Shown: positions 1 to 8,146, counted from the first letter of the stretch. The stretch: DNA of 64,000 nucleotides from Hoylesella buccalis ATCC 35310 (GCF_025151385.1 NZ_CP102287.1:558001-622000), one strand, 5' to 3'. Translations and numbers: made by a program. Notes: generated by a model from the sequence alone, not told the origin.

Positions 1-406
1 AAGGGGAGTCAACGCTTTGACGGGAGCTGGTGTAGGTGCAATTACTGGTGCCGCTTCTGGTTTTAAATATGCTAGGGATAATAAAGTGAATCCGTGGACG
101 GGTAAAAAATATATATCTAATGATGTTATACAAAAGTTTAATGAACATGCTTTTTCAAATAATAGACATGAGGATATAGGAATATCTAAGTCAGATATTA
201 CAAGTCATGTGGAAGATTTTGTAATCAAAAATAAATTCAATTTGCGAGAAGGCAGTAATACTTTTCAAGGTACAATTAATGGCATACAAAAGTCTTTAAT
301 TATCAATGTGCACAATGGACAAATTCGTTCATTAAACTTATTTCCTGGATATTCAAACCGTCCGACGGCAAATCCTATTATTAAATTTGGAGAATTAAAA
401 TGGTAG
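1..406 (+). CDS. C-terminus of a polymorphic (RHS-type) toxin, 5' truncated by window edge
   Basis: The frame is open from base 2 with no real start, so only the last ~134 residues are present. It begins with a glycine/alanine-rich stretch and an 'NPWTGK' motif, a combination typical of the junction between the RHS core or pre-toxin region and the variable toxin tip in Bacteroidota. The last ~95 residues would be the toxin domain. It has a conserved-looking His (in 'NEHAF'), 'ITSHVEDFV' and a C-terminal beta-rich part 'NVHNGQIRSLNLFPG', which would suit a small RNase fold, but I cannot assign a family. It overlaps the next gene by 7 bases, as is usual for toxin/immunity pairs. The toxin call rests on the linker and context; the enzymatic activity is unknown. 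Confidence 0.6.
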   Translation, partial: RGVNALTGAGVGAITGAASGFKYARDNKVNPWTGKKYISNDVIQKFNEHAFSNNRHEDIGISKSDITSHVEDFVIKNKFNLREGSNTFQGTINGIQKSLIINVHNGQIRSLNLFPGYSNRPTANPIIKFGELKW

Positions 407-858
407 AAAATAAATCAATAATTATAAATGATGACAATTATTTAAAATATCAAAAAAATAATATAATCATAATAGAAGGTATTAGCAATGTGAATATTGA
501 CTTCAATTATTCTGAAATAAAAACACCTGTTTATATAAAAGAATGTGTAATAAAGAATATGTATTTGAATTCAACGTGGTTTCGCAAAGGATTTGTATTA
601 GAGAATTGCATAGTTCTTAATGATATAAATCATGAGATGGGCGGACATAATTATTCGGAAATACATATACATAATAATATCTTCCTTGGTTTTTTTGATT
701 TTTTTGATTGTCATTTTTTTGAAAGAATGACTGTTAATAATAATATTTTTATAAAAGGTACTAATTTGATAGGTAATACATGTAAAGGATATAAAAACAT
801 ATTTGATAAAGGATTGGAATTATATGAAAATATAGGACGATTGAATGAGGAAAATTAA
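400..858 (+). CDS. Probable immunity protein for the upstream toxin
   Basis: This 152-residue protein starts at an ATG inside the end of the toxin gene (7-base overlap), so the two are translationally coupled. It is strongly Asn/Ile-rich, has no signal peptide or membrane segment, and shows repeated short stretches of the type 'NNNIFIKG' and 'HIHNNIFLG', which look like rungs of a small beta-helix. Base composition is very AT-rich, unlike the housekeeping genes after 2.4 kb. I do not recognise a named immunity family. The role is inferred from position: a small cytoplasmic protein directly after a toxin tip is normally its cognate antidote. Confidence 0.5.
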   Translation: MVENKSIIINDDNYLKYQKNNIIIIEGISNVNIDFNYSEIKTPVYIKECVIKNMYLNSTWFRKGFVLENCIVLNDINHEMGGHNYSEIHIHNNIFLGFFDFFDCHFFERMTVNNNIFIKGTNLIGNTCKGYKNIFDKGLELYENIGRLNEEN

Positions 859-1018
859 CGTTGCTTATCCAAGTTATAATAACGTAAAAGATCAACCGAT
901 AGGTTTAAGCAATGCCCGAAATGCAAAATTAGCAGATGTTGTGATAAAGGAGAACCCCAAAATATTGTTTTCGCTATCTCAAAACGATAAAATCAGGCTA
1001 ATGGGACAAAGAAGTTAA
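845..1018 (+). CDS. Small ORF, 57 aa, possible toxin-module remnant
   Basis: An ATG at 845 overlaps the end of the preceding immunity-like gene and opens a frame for 57 residues. It includes 'IGLSNARNAKLADVV' and ends 'KIRLMGQRS'. Amino-acid composition is protein-like rather than random, but the ORF is short and matches no family I know. It may be the surviving tail of a displaced toxin tip rather than a functional gene. Confidence 0.25.
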   Translation: MRKINVAYPSYNNVKDQPIGLSNARNAKLADVVIKENPKILFSLSQNDKIRLMGQRS

Positions 1019-1065
1019 GCACATTTTTGTCACATTAGCCAAAAGATTATTTTTTGTGTTGTTGT

Positions 1066-1227
1066 ATGAATTATGGTTTTAAAACAACTGACTTAGTCCG
1101 CATAGACCGTTCTACAACGATTTATTTTGATGTGTTAAATTATACTTTGCCAGCATTACAAAAAGTTGATAGTTTAGCAAAAAGCTTCATTTCAACTATA
1201 GAAATTTTTATAAAAACAACAATTTAA
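1066..1227 (+). CDS. Small ORF, 53 aa, possible remnant
   Basis: The ATG at 1066 opens 53 codons ending in TAA at 1225. The same frame then stays open through 1228-1779, so this could be the 5' part of a gene now separated by one stop from the CPIC-containing protein that follows. No family is recognised. It could equally be a chance ORF in an AT-rich decayed segment. The region 859-1278 holds nothing else I can support. Confidence 0.2.
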   Translation: MNYGFKTTDLVRIDRSTTIYFDVLNYTLPALQKVDSLAKSFISTIEIFIKTTI

Positions 1228-1278
1228 GATGGACACCCTGGTAGCACATTTTTAATAGGAGGCGATGAACATGGTTTC

Positions 1279-1779
1279 ATGTATGATTCCACAGATGATC
1301 GCCCTGATATTTGTCCAATTTGTAAAAATAGGATAAAAGATGTTCCTAATCCTAATTATAAATTGAAAAGCCGTCGTAATATGGTAACGACGTATGACCA
1401 TTATACGATTGTTTCTGAGCAGTTTCGGGAGTTTTGTCTCTGTAACGAATATGCCAATATTCATTTTACTGAACTGATCAAGTGTAAAGGATATTATATA
1501 CTTGATGTGGGAAATGTTTGTTATTTAGATGAAGAGAGAGGTCATACACAATTTATTCGCCACCGCAATTGTTGTGGTAGTTATGACGAAGTAATAAGTC
1601 CTTCTATGTATCTCTCAATAGAAAACAACTTTCTATCAAACGATTTTATTTGTAGAAGTTACTATAGTTACGGCTCATTCTATTACAAATTATATAAAAT
1701 AATCATAGGGGTTGAAACCAAACAAAAGATGATGAAAGCTAACTTAAAAGGAATATATTATGGGAATATTTTTCAATAG
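1279..1779 (+). CDS. Hypothetical protein with CxxC motif, immunity-like cassette
   Basis: The predicted protein has 166 residues. A 'CPIC' pair near the N-terminus and later cysteines ('CLC', 'NCC') suggest a small metal-binding or disulfide motif. There is no signal peptide or membrane segment. The frame is open upstream to 1228 without an ATG; a GGAGG at 1258-1262 lies 16 bases before the ATG chosen here, so a non-standard upstream start is possible. The end overlaps the next gene by 20 bases, indicating a two-gene unit. Its place behind a toxin tip suggests an accumulated immunity gene, but no family is recognised. Confidence 0.45.
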   Translation: MYDSTDDRPDICPICKNRIKDVPNPNYKLKSRRNMVTTYDHYTIVSEQFREFCLCNEYANIHFTELIKCKGYYILDVGNVCYLDEERGHTQFIRHRNCCGSYDEVISPSMYLSIENNFLSNDFICRSYYSYGSFYYKLYKIIIGVETKQKMMKANLKGIYYGNIFQ

Positions 1780-2218
1780 GAAGAAAAAGTTTGAACTACA
1801 ATACGGGTCTTCTAAACCAATAGAAGATACAAGCCTTGAAGATTTTTTGCGATATCCAATTTGGTTATGGGACTATGCAAATGAAGGTGTGGGTGAACAG
1901 GACGAGACATGGATTCATCCTGTTGTTAACAGTTATGATGTAACTGATGATATGCAGGATGCTCATATCTTGTTGAGGGATACAAAAAACCGAGAATGGT
2001 ACGTGGCATTATTAGATGTAAAAAAGAACCAAATAACAGATTTATTCTTAATGACAAAGAATGTCGATATTTACATTAATGAGACAATGATGAAAGGTTT
2101 GCCTAAGAAAAAGATTACCTTGAAGGCTATCCCTACTATAAATGGTGAAAGTGGTGTCATATTTGAAGTCCAGGTTCCTGCCAATATCTATGAGTCTACT
2201 AACCTGTGTTCGGTATAA
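1760..2218 (+). CDS. Hypothetical protein, probable immunity family
   Basis: This 152-residue soluble protein overlaps the preceding gene by 20 bases. It has an acidic, tryptophan-rich N-terminal third ('YPIWLWDYANEG' and 'DETWIHPV') and a beta-rich C-terminal half, with no secretion signal. The Trp-rich/acidic pattern resembles small immunity proteins found behind bacterial polymorphic toxins, but I cannot name the family. It is the last gene of the toxin/immunity region. Beyond it, 2219-2367 holds only a short stretch readable as 'LADSTLGS', resembling a similar scrap near 18.3 kb. Confidence 0.45.
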   Translation: MGIFFNRKKKFELQYGSSKPIEDTSLEDFLRYPIWLWDYANEGVGEQDETWIHPVVNSYDVTDDMQDAHILLRDTKNREWYVALLDVKKNQITDLFLMTKNVDIYINETMMKGLPKKKITLKAIPTINGESGVIFEVQVPANIYESTNLCSV

Positions 2219-2367
2219 GAGAGATGCTTTAAAAGTTGGTAATCTAGCTAATTTATAGTACCTTTAATACTGTAAATGCAGATTCAAAATCGAAGTGCAA
2301 AACTTTCTGGCTGACTCTACGTTAGGCTCTACCGTGTTGTTTGCAAACTTAAAAAGGTTGAATAAAT

Positions 2368-2398
2368 TTTGTGGTGTCTGTAATTTGGTGTACTTTTG
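2368..2398 (+). promoter_or_regulatory. Bacteroidota-type promoter for map
   Basis: A -33 TTTG at 2368-2371 and a -7 TACTTTTG at 2391-2398 are separated by 19 bp, matching the primary sigma factor consensus of this phylum. Transcription would begin near 2405, which rules out an ATG at 2371 as the start of map. Confidence 0.75.
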
Positions 2399-2418
2399 TA
2401 CACTTGGTAAATTTAAGT

Positions 2419-3288
2419 ATGCAGATGAATTTTAAGAAGAAGAAAAGATGGCATGCCTTGTCAGGGCAGCCCTTAACTGATCTTGACAAACAGGTGATGT
2501 ACTGGGAAAATAAGGGTAAACTGGTTCCCACTCGCGAATTAATCAAAACTCCGGAGCAAATAGAAGGTATCAGAAAGTCAGGCGTGGTGAACACGGGTGT
2601 GCTGGACGAAGTGGCCAAACAGATTCACGAGGGGATGGATACGCAGGAAATTGATGATATCTGCATGAAATATTGCGAAGAACACCATGCCATTCCGGCT
2701 TGTCTCAACTATGAAGGCTTCCCTAAAAGTGTTTGTACCAGTATCAATGAAGTGGTGTGTCATGGCATCCCTAAGAAAGAAGATGTACTGAAAAACGGTG
2801 ATATTATCAATGTGGACATGACGACCATTGTGGACGGCTATTACGCAGATGCCTCGCGCATGTTTATCATCGGTAAGACAACTCCGGAGAAAGAGCAGCT
2901 GGTACGCGTTGCGAAAGAATGCCTGGAGATTGGTGCGGAAGCAGCGAAACCATATAGCTTTGTGGGCGATATAGGCCACGCTATTCAGAAACATGCCGAA
3001 AAATACCATTATGGAGTTGTAAGAGACTTATGCGGACACGGCGTTGGAATAAAATTTCACGAAGAACCTGATGTCATGCACTTCGGTCACAAAGGCACCG
3101 GCATGTTGCTGGTACCGGGTATGGTGTTTACCATAGAACCGATGATTAACATGGGCACCTGGAAAGTTTTCATCGATGCAGAAGATCCATACGGCTGGGA
3201 AATCGTCACTGGTGACGAACTGCCCAGTGCACAGTGGGAGCATACTTTTGTGATGACCGAACACGGCGTTGAGATTTTGACACACTAA
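2419..3288 (+). CDS. map: Type I methionine aminopeptidase
   Basis: It removes the initiator Met from nascent cytosolic proteins. From the start chosen here it is 289 residues: a short basic N-terminal extension ('FKKKKRW') typical of the longer Bacteroidota form, then the pita-bread catalytic domain. Expected metal ligands are visible: two Asp in 'VDGYYADASR', His in 'CGHGVG', Glu in 'TIEPM' and Glu near the end in 'WEHTF'. An in-frame ATG exists at 2371, but it lies inside the promoter, so 2419 (or the second Met at 2425) is the real start. It is first in a co-oriented block with tsaD and the CinA-domain gene. Confidence 0.95.
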   Translation: MQMNFKKKKRWHALSGQPLTDLDKQVMYWENKGKLVPTRELIKTPEQIEGIRKSGVVNTGVLDEVAKQIHEGMDTQEIDDICMKYCEEHHAIPACLNYEGFPKSVCTSINEVVCHGIPKKEDVLKNGDIINVDMTTIVDGYYADASRMFIIGKTTPEKEQLVRVAKECLEIGAEAAKPYSFVGDIGHAIQKHAEKYHYGVVRDLCGHGVGIKFHEEPDVMHFGHKGTGMLLVPGMVFTIEPMINMGTWKVFIDAEDPYGWEIVTGDELPSAQWEHTFVMTEHGVEILTH

Positions 3289-3330
3289 ATAGCTTTGATG
3301 GTGCAGTTAAATAGCTTTGATGGTGCTGTA
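3287..3330 (+). repeat. Tandem duplication of a 22-bp segment
   Basis: Two copies of a 22-bp segment (core 'AAATAGCTTTGATGGTGC') lie head to tail directly after the map stop codon, differing at the last few bases. It shares only its length with the dispersed 22-bp arrays elsewhere; the sequence is unrelated. Confidence 0.8.
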
Positions 3331-3381
3331 AAGATGCGAAGAAGCCGCTGACTGCGCCCCGCTGAAGGAAAGAATTTAATC

Positions 3382-4410
3382 ATGAAGGAAGACATATATA
3401 TATTAGGTATAGAGAGCAGTTGCGATGACACGTCAGCAGCTGTTCTGCGCAATGATGTGTTGTTGAGCAATGTAACAGCTTCGCAAGCCGTGCATGAAGC
3501 CTATGGTGGAGTGGTGCCAGAACTGGCATCACGCGCTCATCAACAAAACGTAGTGCCTGTTGTGGATCAGGCGTTGAAACGCGCGGGCATCACCAAAGAA
3601 CAATTAAGTGCAATAGCCTTTACGCGCGGGCCAGGCCTGATGGGGTCGCTGCTCGTAGGGGTGAGCTTTGCCAAAGGTTTCGCTCGCTCCCTGGGCATCC
3701 CTTTGATAGACGTCAATCATCTGCAAGGTCATGTCATGGCACATTTCATCAAAGAGGACGGTGACGACCATCAACAGCCTCCGTTGCCATTTCTTTGCTT
3801 GTTGGTGTCGGGTGGTAACTCGCAAATTGTGAAGGTCAATGCCTACAACGACATGCAGGTGCTGGGACAGACCATTGACGATGCCGCTGGTGAGGCGATA
3901 GACAAATGCTCGAAGGTGATGGGACTTGGATATCCCGGGGGACCCATCATCGATAAATTGGCACGGCAGGGAAATCCGCATGCTTACAAATTTGCAGAGC
4001 CACACGTCGCTGGTATGGATTATAGTTTTTCGGGATTGAAGACGTCATTCTTGTATAACTTACGCAAATGGGTGGCTGAAGAACCTGATTTCATAGAGAA
4101 CCATAAAAATGACATCGCAGCAAGTCTTGAGTTTACCATTGTGGATATCCTCATGAACAAACTGAGAATGGCTGTGAAAGAAACAGGCATCAACCATGTT
4201 GCCGTTGCCGGTGGAGTGTCGGCCAACAACGGATTGCGCAATGCTTTTCGTGAACATGCTGAGAAATATGGATGGACCATCTATATTCCTAAATTCAGTT
4301 ATACCACAGACAACGCAGCTATGATTGGCATCACAGGTTATTATAAATATCTAGACAAAGATTTTTGTAGCATCGATAAACCAGCATTCAGTAAAGTAAC
4401 GTTTAAATAA
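3382..4410 (+). CDS. tsaD: tRNA N6-threonylcarbamoyltransferase TsaD
   Basis: TsaD transfers the threonylcarbamoyl group to A37 of ANN-decoding tRNAs, acting with TsaB and TsaE. The 342-residue length is normal. The N-terminal ASKHA signature 'GIESSCDDTSAAV' is present, as are the metal-binding histidines in 'HLQGHVMAH' and the C-terminal nucleotide motif 'AVAGGVSANNGLR'. It follows map by 93 bp (which hold the short tandem duplication) and precedes the CinA-domain gene by 64 bp, so the three may share a transcript. Confidence 0.97.
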   Translation: MKEDIYILGIESSCDDTSAAVLRNDVLLSNVTASQAVHEAYGGVVPELASRAHQQNVVPVVDQALKRAGITKEQLSAIAFTRGPGLMGSLLVGVSFAKGFARSLGIPLIDVNHLQGHVMAHFIKEDGDDHQQPPLPFLCLLVSGGNSQIVKVNAYNDMQVLGQTIDDAAGEAIDKCSKVMGLGYPGGPIIDKLARQGNPHAYKFAEPHVAGMDYSFSGLKTSFLYNLRKWVAEEPDFIENHKNDIAASLEFTIVDILMNKLRMAVKETGINHVAVAGGVSANNGLRNAFREHAEKYGWTIYIPKFSYTTDNAAMIGITGYYKYLDKDFCSIDKPAFSKVTFK

Positions 4411-4474
4411 GTAGGCTGACACATCATGCGAAGATCAGACTAATAGGATAAAACAGAAGGCAACAGTTATAGAA

Positions 4475-4999
4475 ATGGACTTTGGAAGTAAAGTTATCAG
4501 TCGTGAGATACAACAGATGTTGTACGATACAAAGAAAACGCTTGGGACGGCAGAAAGCTGTACGGGCGGTCGCATTGCGGAAGTCATCATCGCCGTTCCG
4601 GGTGCTTCCAATTACTTTAAAGGCGGTATCATCGCTTATAGCAATGATGTGAAAGAGAAGTTGCTGGGTGTTGATCATGAGGTGATTGAAGCGCAAACAG
4701 CCGTCTGTGAAGAGGTGGCAAGGCAAATGGCCGTAGGGCTTTGTGAAACATTGGATTGCGACTATGTGATTTCTATCACTGGTGTCGCCGGACCAGGCGG
4801 AGGAACACCGGAGGTACCCGTTGGAACCATTTGGATAGGATATGGAGCGAAAGACGACATCAGGACCTTTCAGCTGACGGAAGACCATGGTAGAGATCTT
4901 AATCTGAACTTTGCAACTAACAAAGCACTGCGTCTTTTCTTAGAATATCTACAGGAAAACGCACCCGAACGCCAACCTGCCAATCAAGTGGAAAAGTAA
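4475..4999 (+). CDS. pncC: CinA C-terminal domain protein (nicotinamide-nucleotide amidase PncC)
   Basis: This single-domain protein of 174 residues corresponds to the C-terminal half of CinA. The family deamidates nicotinamide mononucleotide to nicotinic acid mononucleotide, recycling NMN. The diagnostic 'GTAESCTGGRIAEV' is near residue 23 and the glycine-rich 'GVAGPGGG' near 107. The N-terminal MoCF-like domain of full CinA is absent, which is common for stand-alone PncC. The last ~15 residues are Asn/Gln/Pro-rich and not part of the domain. Confidence 0.93.
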   Translation: MDFGSKVISREIQQMLYDTKKTLGTAESCTGGRIAEVIIAVPGASNYFKGGIIAYSNDVKEKLLGVDHEVIEAQTAVCEEVARQMAVGLCETLDCDYVISITGVAGPGGGTPEVPVGTIWIGYGAKDDIRTFQLTEDHGRDLNLNFATNKALRLFLEYLQENAPERQPANQVEK

Positions 5000-5068
5000 T
5001 GCAAAATAGTATTGCTACACGGTAAAACATCAAAAAAACTTAATAAAAAGGATTCTTTCAAGATTTCT

Positions 5069-5099
5069 TTTGGGTTTTCGATAAATATTTGTAATTTTG
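5069..5099 (+). promoter_or_regulatory. Promoter of the rpmB-rpmG operon
   Basis: A -33 TTTG at 5069-5072, a 19-bp spacer and a -7 TAATTTTG at 5092-5099 are an exact match to the phylum consensus. The ~50-base leader to rpmB is AT-rich with no evident structure. Confidence 0.8.
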
Positions 5100-5149
5100 C
5101 ACCCTGTTTGGAATAAGTATCAAAACGATAACAATAATTTAAGATAGCA

Positions 5150-5413
5150 ATGTCTAAGATTTGTCAAATCACAGGAAAGAAGGCACAGATTGGTAACAAT
5201 GTGTCTCACTCAAAGCATCGTACAAAGCGCAGCTTTGACGTAAACCTATTCAGCAAAAAGTTCTATTATGTAGAAGAAGGTTGCTGGATTAGCCTTAAGA
5301 TCAGTGCGGCTGGTCTTCGTCTCATTAATAAAGTCGGTCTTGACGCAGCGTTGAAGAAAGCCGTTTCTAATGGCTATTGCGATTGGAAAGACATTAAAGT
5401 AGTAGGAGAATAG
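5150..5413 (+). CDS. rpmB: 50S ribosomal protein bL28
   Basis: This 87-residue protein has the bL28 signature '[11 protein letters not shown]' and '[13 protein letters not shown]' and is the usual length for Bacteroidota. It is a large-subunit protein near the E site. It is first gene of a three-gene ribosomal operon, with only 5 bases between its stop and rpmG. Confidence 0.97.
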   Translation: MSKICQITGKKAQIGNNVSHSKHRTKRSFDVNLFSKKFYYVEEGCWISLKISAAGLRLINKVGLDAALKKAVSNGYCDWKDIKVVGE

Positions 5414-5418
5414 TCATT

Positions 5419-5607
5419 ATGCCAAAGAAAGCAAAAGGTAATAGAGTACAGGTAATCTTGGAATGCACCGAGATGAAGGATAGTGGACAGCCAGGAACAA
5501 GTCGTTATATAACGACGAAGAATCGTAAGAATTCTCCTGAGCGTCTTGAGTTAAAGAAGTACAATCCTATTTTGAAGAAGATGACTCTTCATAAGGAAAT
5601 TAAGTAA
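5419..5607 (+). CDS. rpmG: 50S ribosomal protein bL33
   Basis: This 62-residue bL33 has '[13 protein letters not shown]' near the N-terminus and the conserved '[19 protein letters not shown]' core. The two CxxC pairs of the zinc-binding version are absent (only one Cys), so this is the zinc-independent form. It lies between rpmB and the DUF4295 gene in one operon. Confidence 0.96.
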   Translation: MPKKAKGNRVQVILECTEMKDSGQPGTSRYITTKNRKNSPERLELKKYNPILKKMTLHKEIK

Positions 5608-5622
5608 TAAGGAGATTATAGA

Positions 5623-5781
5623 ATGGCAAAGAAAGCGGTCGCTACCCTCCATGAAGGTAAGATGGATGGTCGAGCATATACAAAGGTAATCAAAATGGTG
5701 AAGAGCCCAAAGACGGGTGCTTACGTTTTTGATGAACAAATGGTTCCAAACGAAGCAGTGAAAGACTTCTTCAAGAACTAA
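5623..5781 (+). CDS. DUF4295 small basic protein (probable Bacteroidota-specific ribosomal protein)
   Basis: This ORF of only 52 codons begins 'MAKKAVATLHEGKMDG' and ends 'VPNEAVKDFFKN'. It is preceded by AAGGAG and sits 15 bases after rpmG, so it is the third gene of the ribosomal operon. It matches the DUF4295 family, which is confined to this phylum and always sits here. From memory, structural work on a Flavobacterium ribosome assigned a phylum-specific large-subunit protein (bL38) that I believe is this family; treat that link as probable rather than certain. A strong terminator follows, closing the operon. Confidence 0.88.
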   Translation: MAKKAVATLHEGKMDGRAYTKVIKMVKSPKTGAYVFDEQMVPNEAVKDFFKN

Positions 5782-5836
5782 TATTTATCGAAATTTGGAT
5801 AAGATGAATGCAGGTCATTTATCTTTTCACTTGATA

Positions 5837-5885
5837 AAAGCCACAGGCTCTATGGATAGATTTCCATAAGGTCTGTGGTTTTTTG
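5837..5885 (+). terminator. Rho-independent terminator of the rpmB operon
   Basis: CCACAG pairs with CTGTGG, extended by a second helix TATGGA/TCCATA towards the loop, followed by a run of T residues. It lies 56 bases after the DUF4295 stop. Confidence 0.85.
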
Positions 5886-5933
5886 TTTGAGTGGTTATTC
5901 GATAAAGATGTTACATAGTGAAGAAAACAGAAA

Positions 5934-5961
5934 CAGGAGGAAGCGTATAGGCTTCCTCCTG
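5934..5961 (-). terminator. Hairpin downstream of the TlpA-like gene
   Basis: There is a perfect 11-bp inverted repeat (CAGGAGGAAGC / GCTTCCTCCTG) with a 6-base loop, 31 bases beyond the minus-strand stop codon. The T tract on that strand is interrupted, so termination may be imperfect. Confidence 0.6.
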
Positions 5962-5991
5962 CATTATAGATTATCATTGTAAAATAGAAGG

Positions 5992-6522
5992 TTAGTCCAA
6001 CTTTTCTGCAATAAATTGGCGCAGGTCATCACCTCTGAGTCCCTGAACGAGAATGGTACCTTGCTCGTCAACCACAACCGTATGTGGTATGGAGTTGACA
6101 TTAAATAGTTGGGCGGCAGCATTATCCCATCCTTGAAGGTCCGAAAGGTGTATCCACTTCATGTCCAGTTTGTCTACAGCTTGTTTCCACGAAGCCTCGT
6201 CCTTATCGAGAGAGATGCCAATGATGCCCAATCCTTTAGCATGATAGTCGTTGTAGAGTGCCACCACACTTGGTGCTTCTTGGACGCAGGGGCCACACCA
6301 ACTGGCCCAAAAGTCAAGAATGGTAATCTTATTTTTGGCCACTTCGACTTTGACGGAAGTTTCGTTTCCATTGATGTCGTTCATCTTGATGTCAGGAATC
6401 GTATTGTCTTGAACAGCTACTTGCTGCGCTTCCGGCAGTTTGTCCTTCTTTTTTGATTGGCACCCTGTGAGTACAAAGGTACTCATCAAGGTGATTGCAA
6501 TAAGCGTGGATGGCTTCATCAT
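5992..6522 (-). CDS. TlpA-family thiol-disulfide oxidoreductase lipoprotein
   Basis: This 176-residue periplasmic redox lipoprotein has a signal peptide ending in the lipobox LTGC (Cys21), a Lys-rich linker, then a thioredoxin fold with the redox pair WCGPC at Cys76/Cys79 and the cis-Pro region 'SIPHTVVV' near residue 145. Family members reduce disulfides or support cytochrome c maturation and respond to extracytoplasmic stress. It lies 12 bases downstream of prs on the same strand, probably co-transcribed, though the two have no obvious functional link. Confidence 0.9.
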   Translation of the reverse strand: MMKPSTLIAITLMSTFVLTGCQSKKKDKLPEAQQVAVQDNTIPDIKMNDINGNETSVKVEVAKNKITILDFWASWCGPCVQEAPSVVALYNDYHAKGLGIIGISLDKDEASWKQAVDKLDMKWIHLSDLQGWDNAAAQLFNVNSIPHTVVVDEQGTILVQGLRGDDLRQFIAEKLD

Positions 6523-6534
6523 AGTTGCTTGGGA

Positions 6535-7473
6535 TTAAATTAAATATTGTGATGAGATACTCTCATTGTTGATTACACGGCGGATGGTCTCTGCAAACAT
6601 GTCTGCAACAGATAGTTGTTTGATCTTGGAACATCTTTGAGTGTATGGAATGGAGTCCGTAAAGACAATCTCTTCAATGGATGAAGCTTGCACTCTTTCT
6701 GTAGCCGGACCGCTCATGACAGCGTGTGATGCCAGTGCTCTCACGCTGATGGCGCCGGCATTCTTCATGACATCGGCTGCCACAGTGATGGTGCCTGCGG
6801 TGTCTATCATGTCATCAATCAAGACAACATTCTTACCTTTCACATCGCCAATGATTTGCATGCTTTCCACTTCATTGGCGCGAGCGCGGGTTTTATTGCA
6901 CAAAACGAGCGGGCATCCCAAATATTTTGCATACGTATTGGCACGTTTGGAACCACCAACGTCTGGAGAAGCAATAACCAGCTGATCTAACTTCAGACTC
7001 TGCAGATAGGGGAGCATAACGCCAGATGCATACAGATGATCCACAGGAACGTTGAAAAATCCTTGAATTTGATCGGCGTGGAGATCCATTGTAATGAGGC
7101 GATCAATGCCGGCGCAACTTAACAAGTCGGCAACAAGTTTGGCGCCAATGCTCACTCTTGGTTTGTCTTTGCGATCTTGTCTTGCCCATCCGAAATAAGG
7201 AATCACAGCAATGATGTGTCTTGCCGACGCACGTTTTGCAGCGTCAATCATCAGCAAAAGCTCCATCAGGTTATCAGAGTTGGGGAATGTACTTTGAACG
7301 AGAAAAACATTCTGTCCACGAATGGATTGTTCGTAGGATACTGCAAATTCACCATCAGAAAATTTCGTCATGACCAACTTTCCCAATGGGCAATTCAAAC
7401 TTGCGCAAATCTTCTCTGCAAGGTATCTCGATTTTGTACCTGAGAAGATTAAAAAAGAGTCTTTGTCACTCAT
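6535..7473 (-). CDS. prs: Ribose-phosphate pyrophosphokinase
   Basis: It makes PRPP from ribose 5-phosphate and ATP for nucleotide, His and Trp synthesis. It is 312 residues, normal length. Visible signatures are the Arg/Asp-rich 'FGWARQDRKDKPR' loop, the Mg/PRPP-binding 'MDLHADQIQGFF' and the PRPP-binding 'VLIDDMIDTAGT'. The ATG lies in an AT-rich spacer between this gene and the next minus-strand gene. Confidence 0.96.
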   Translation of the reverse strand: MSDKDSFLIFSGTKSRYLAEKICASLNCPLGKLVMTKFSDGEFAVSYEQSIRGQNVFLVQSTFPNSDNLMELLLMIDAAKRASARHIIAVIPYFGWARQDRKDKPRVSIGAKLVADLLSCAGIDRLITMDLHADQIQGFFNVPVDHLYASGVMLPYLQSLKLDQLVIASPDVGGSKRANTYAKYLGCPLVLCNKTRARANEVESMQIIGDVKGKNVVLIDDMIDTAGTITVAADVMKNAGAISVRALASHAVMSGPATERVQASSIEEIVFTDSIPYTQRCSKIKQLSVADMFAETIRRVINNESISSQYLI

Positions 7474-7537
7474 TACTAATTAGCATTTATGATTTATAGT
7501 GTTATAGAATATTCTTCAGTTGTAAGGATTATTATTC

Positions 7538-8146
7538 CTATCCGACAACCTTTCGTAGCTTTTCAAAGTGTGCCATCAAATCTTTGAAATCCGTCTCATT
7601 GTGGATGTCAAACCTACTCCACAAGTCGCCTCTTATCACCACTCCGCCAAAGCCATAATCCTTGGCAAGTTTCACATTATCTATATTCATGCCTCCCGCG
7701 GCAAATACGTGTCGGTCTATGAGACCCCTTTTGGCAGCCTCTTCAATTTGCTGCATGTTGAAGTTGGCTTTATGATTTTCTTCCTCAATGCTGTCGAAGA
7801 TGTATGTCAAAAAGGTATCATCGGCTTTTTTCTTCGTTTCCTTCAGCAAACTCAAATCTGAGCAATTGCGAGTAATCCGTCCCCGATAGCCTGCGGGCGG
7901 CTGATCGGTTAATTGGTCCAGATGAATTCCTGATAAGTTGTATTCGTTCTTCAGATAATAGTGCTCGTGAACCGTAATTCTCTTGTGGTACTTTTCGGGT
8001 AGCAGTGACAGTAAACGCTCTGAATAAAGGGGTGACGAACCAGGCTTGTGTAAATGCAAGTTGTCCATTCCTTCATCAAAAAGGGCAGTAAGTATTTTGT
8101 CTTCTTCCACAAAAAATGTGGATTTAGTCATGATTACGAGCTTCAT
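7538..8146 (-). CDS. ThiE/TenI-like thiamine phosphate synthase family protein
   Basis: This 202-residue TIM-barrel protein begins 'MKLVIMTKSTFFVEED' and has 'DNLHLHKPG', 'ITVHEHYYLK' and the phosphate-binding 'FAAGGMNIDNVKLAKDYGFGGVVIRG'. The fold matches ThiE/TenI, but the usual 'GPVF.T.SK' loop of true ThiE is not clear and no thi genes are nearby, so it is better called TenI-like. An in-frame ATG at 8170 overlaps the likely -7 box (TACATTTG), so 8146 is preferred. It is divergent from nspC. Confidence 0.75.
   Translation of the reverse strand: MKLVIMTKSTFFVEEDKILTALFDEGMDNLHLHKPGSSPLYSERLLSLLPEKYHKRITVHEHYYLKNEYNLSGIHLDQLTDQPPAGYRGRITRNCSDLSLLKETKKKADDTFLTYIFDSIEEENHKANFNMQQIEEAAKRGLIDRHVFAAGGMNIDNVKLAKDYGFGGVVIRGDLWSRFDIHNETDFKDLMAHFEKLRKVVG

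Noticed and set aside
2371..2418. Upstream ATG for map
   Set aside because: It lies within the promoter; the added residues are not conserved in the family.
2349..2618. Minus-strand ORFs antisense to map, tsaD, pgk and other genes
   Set aside because: They are shadows of strongly supported genes on the other strand.
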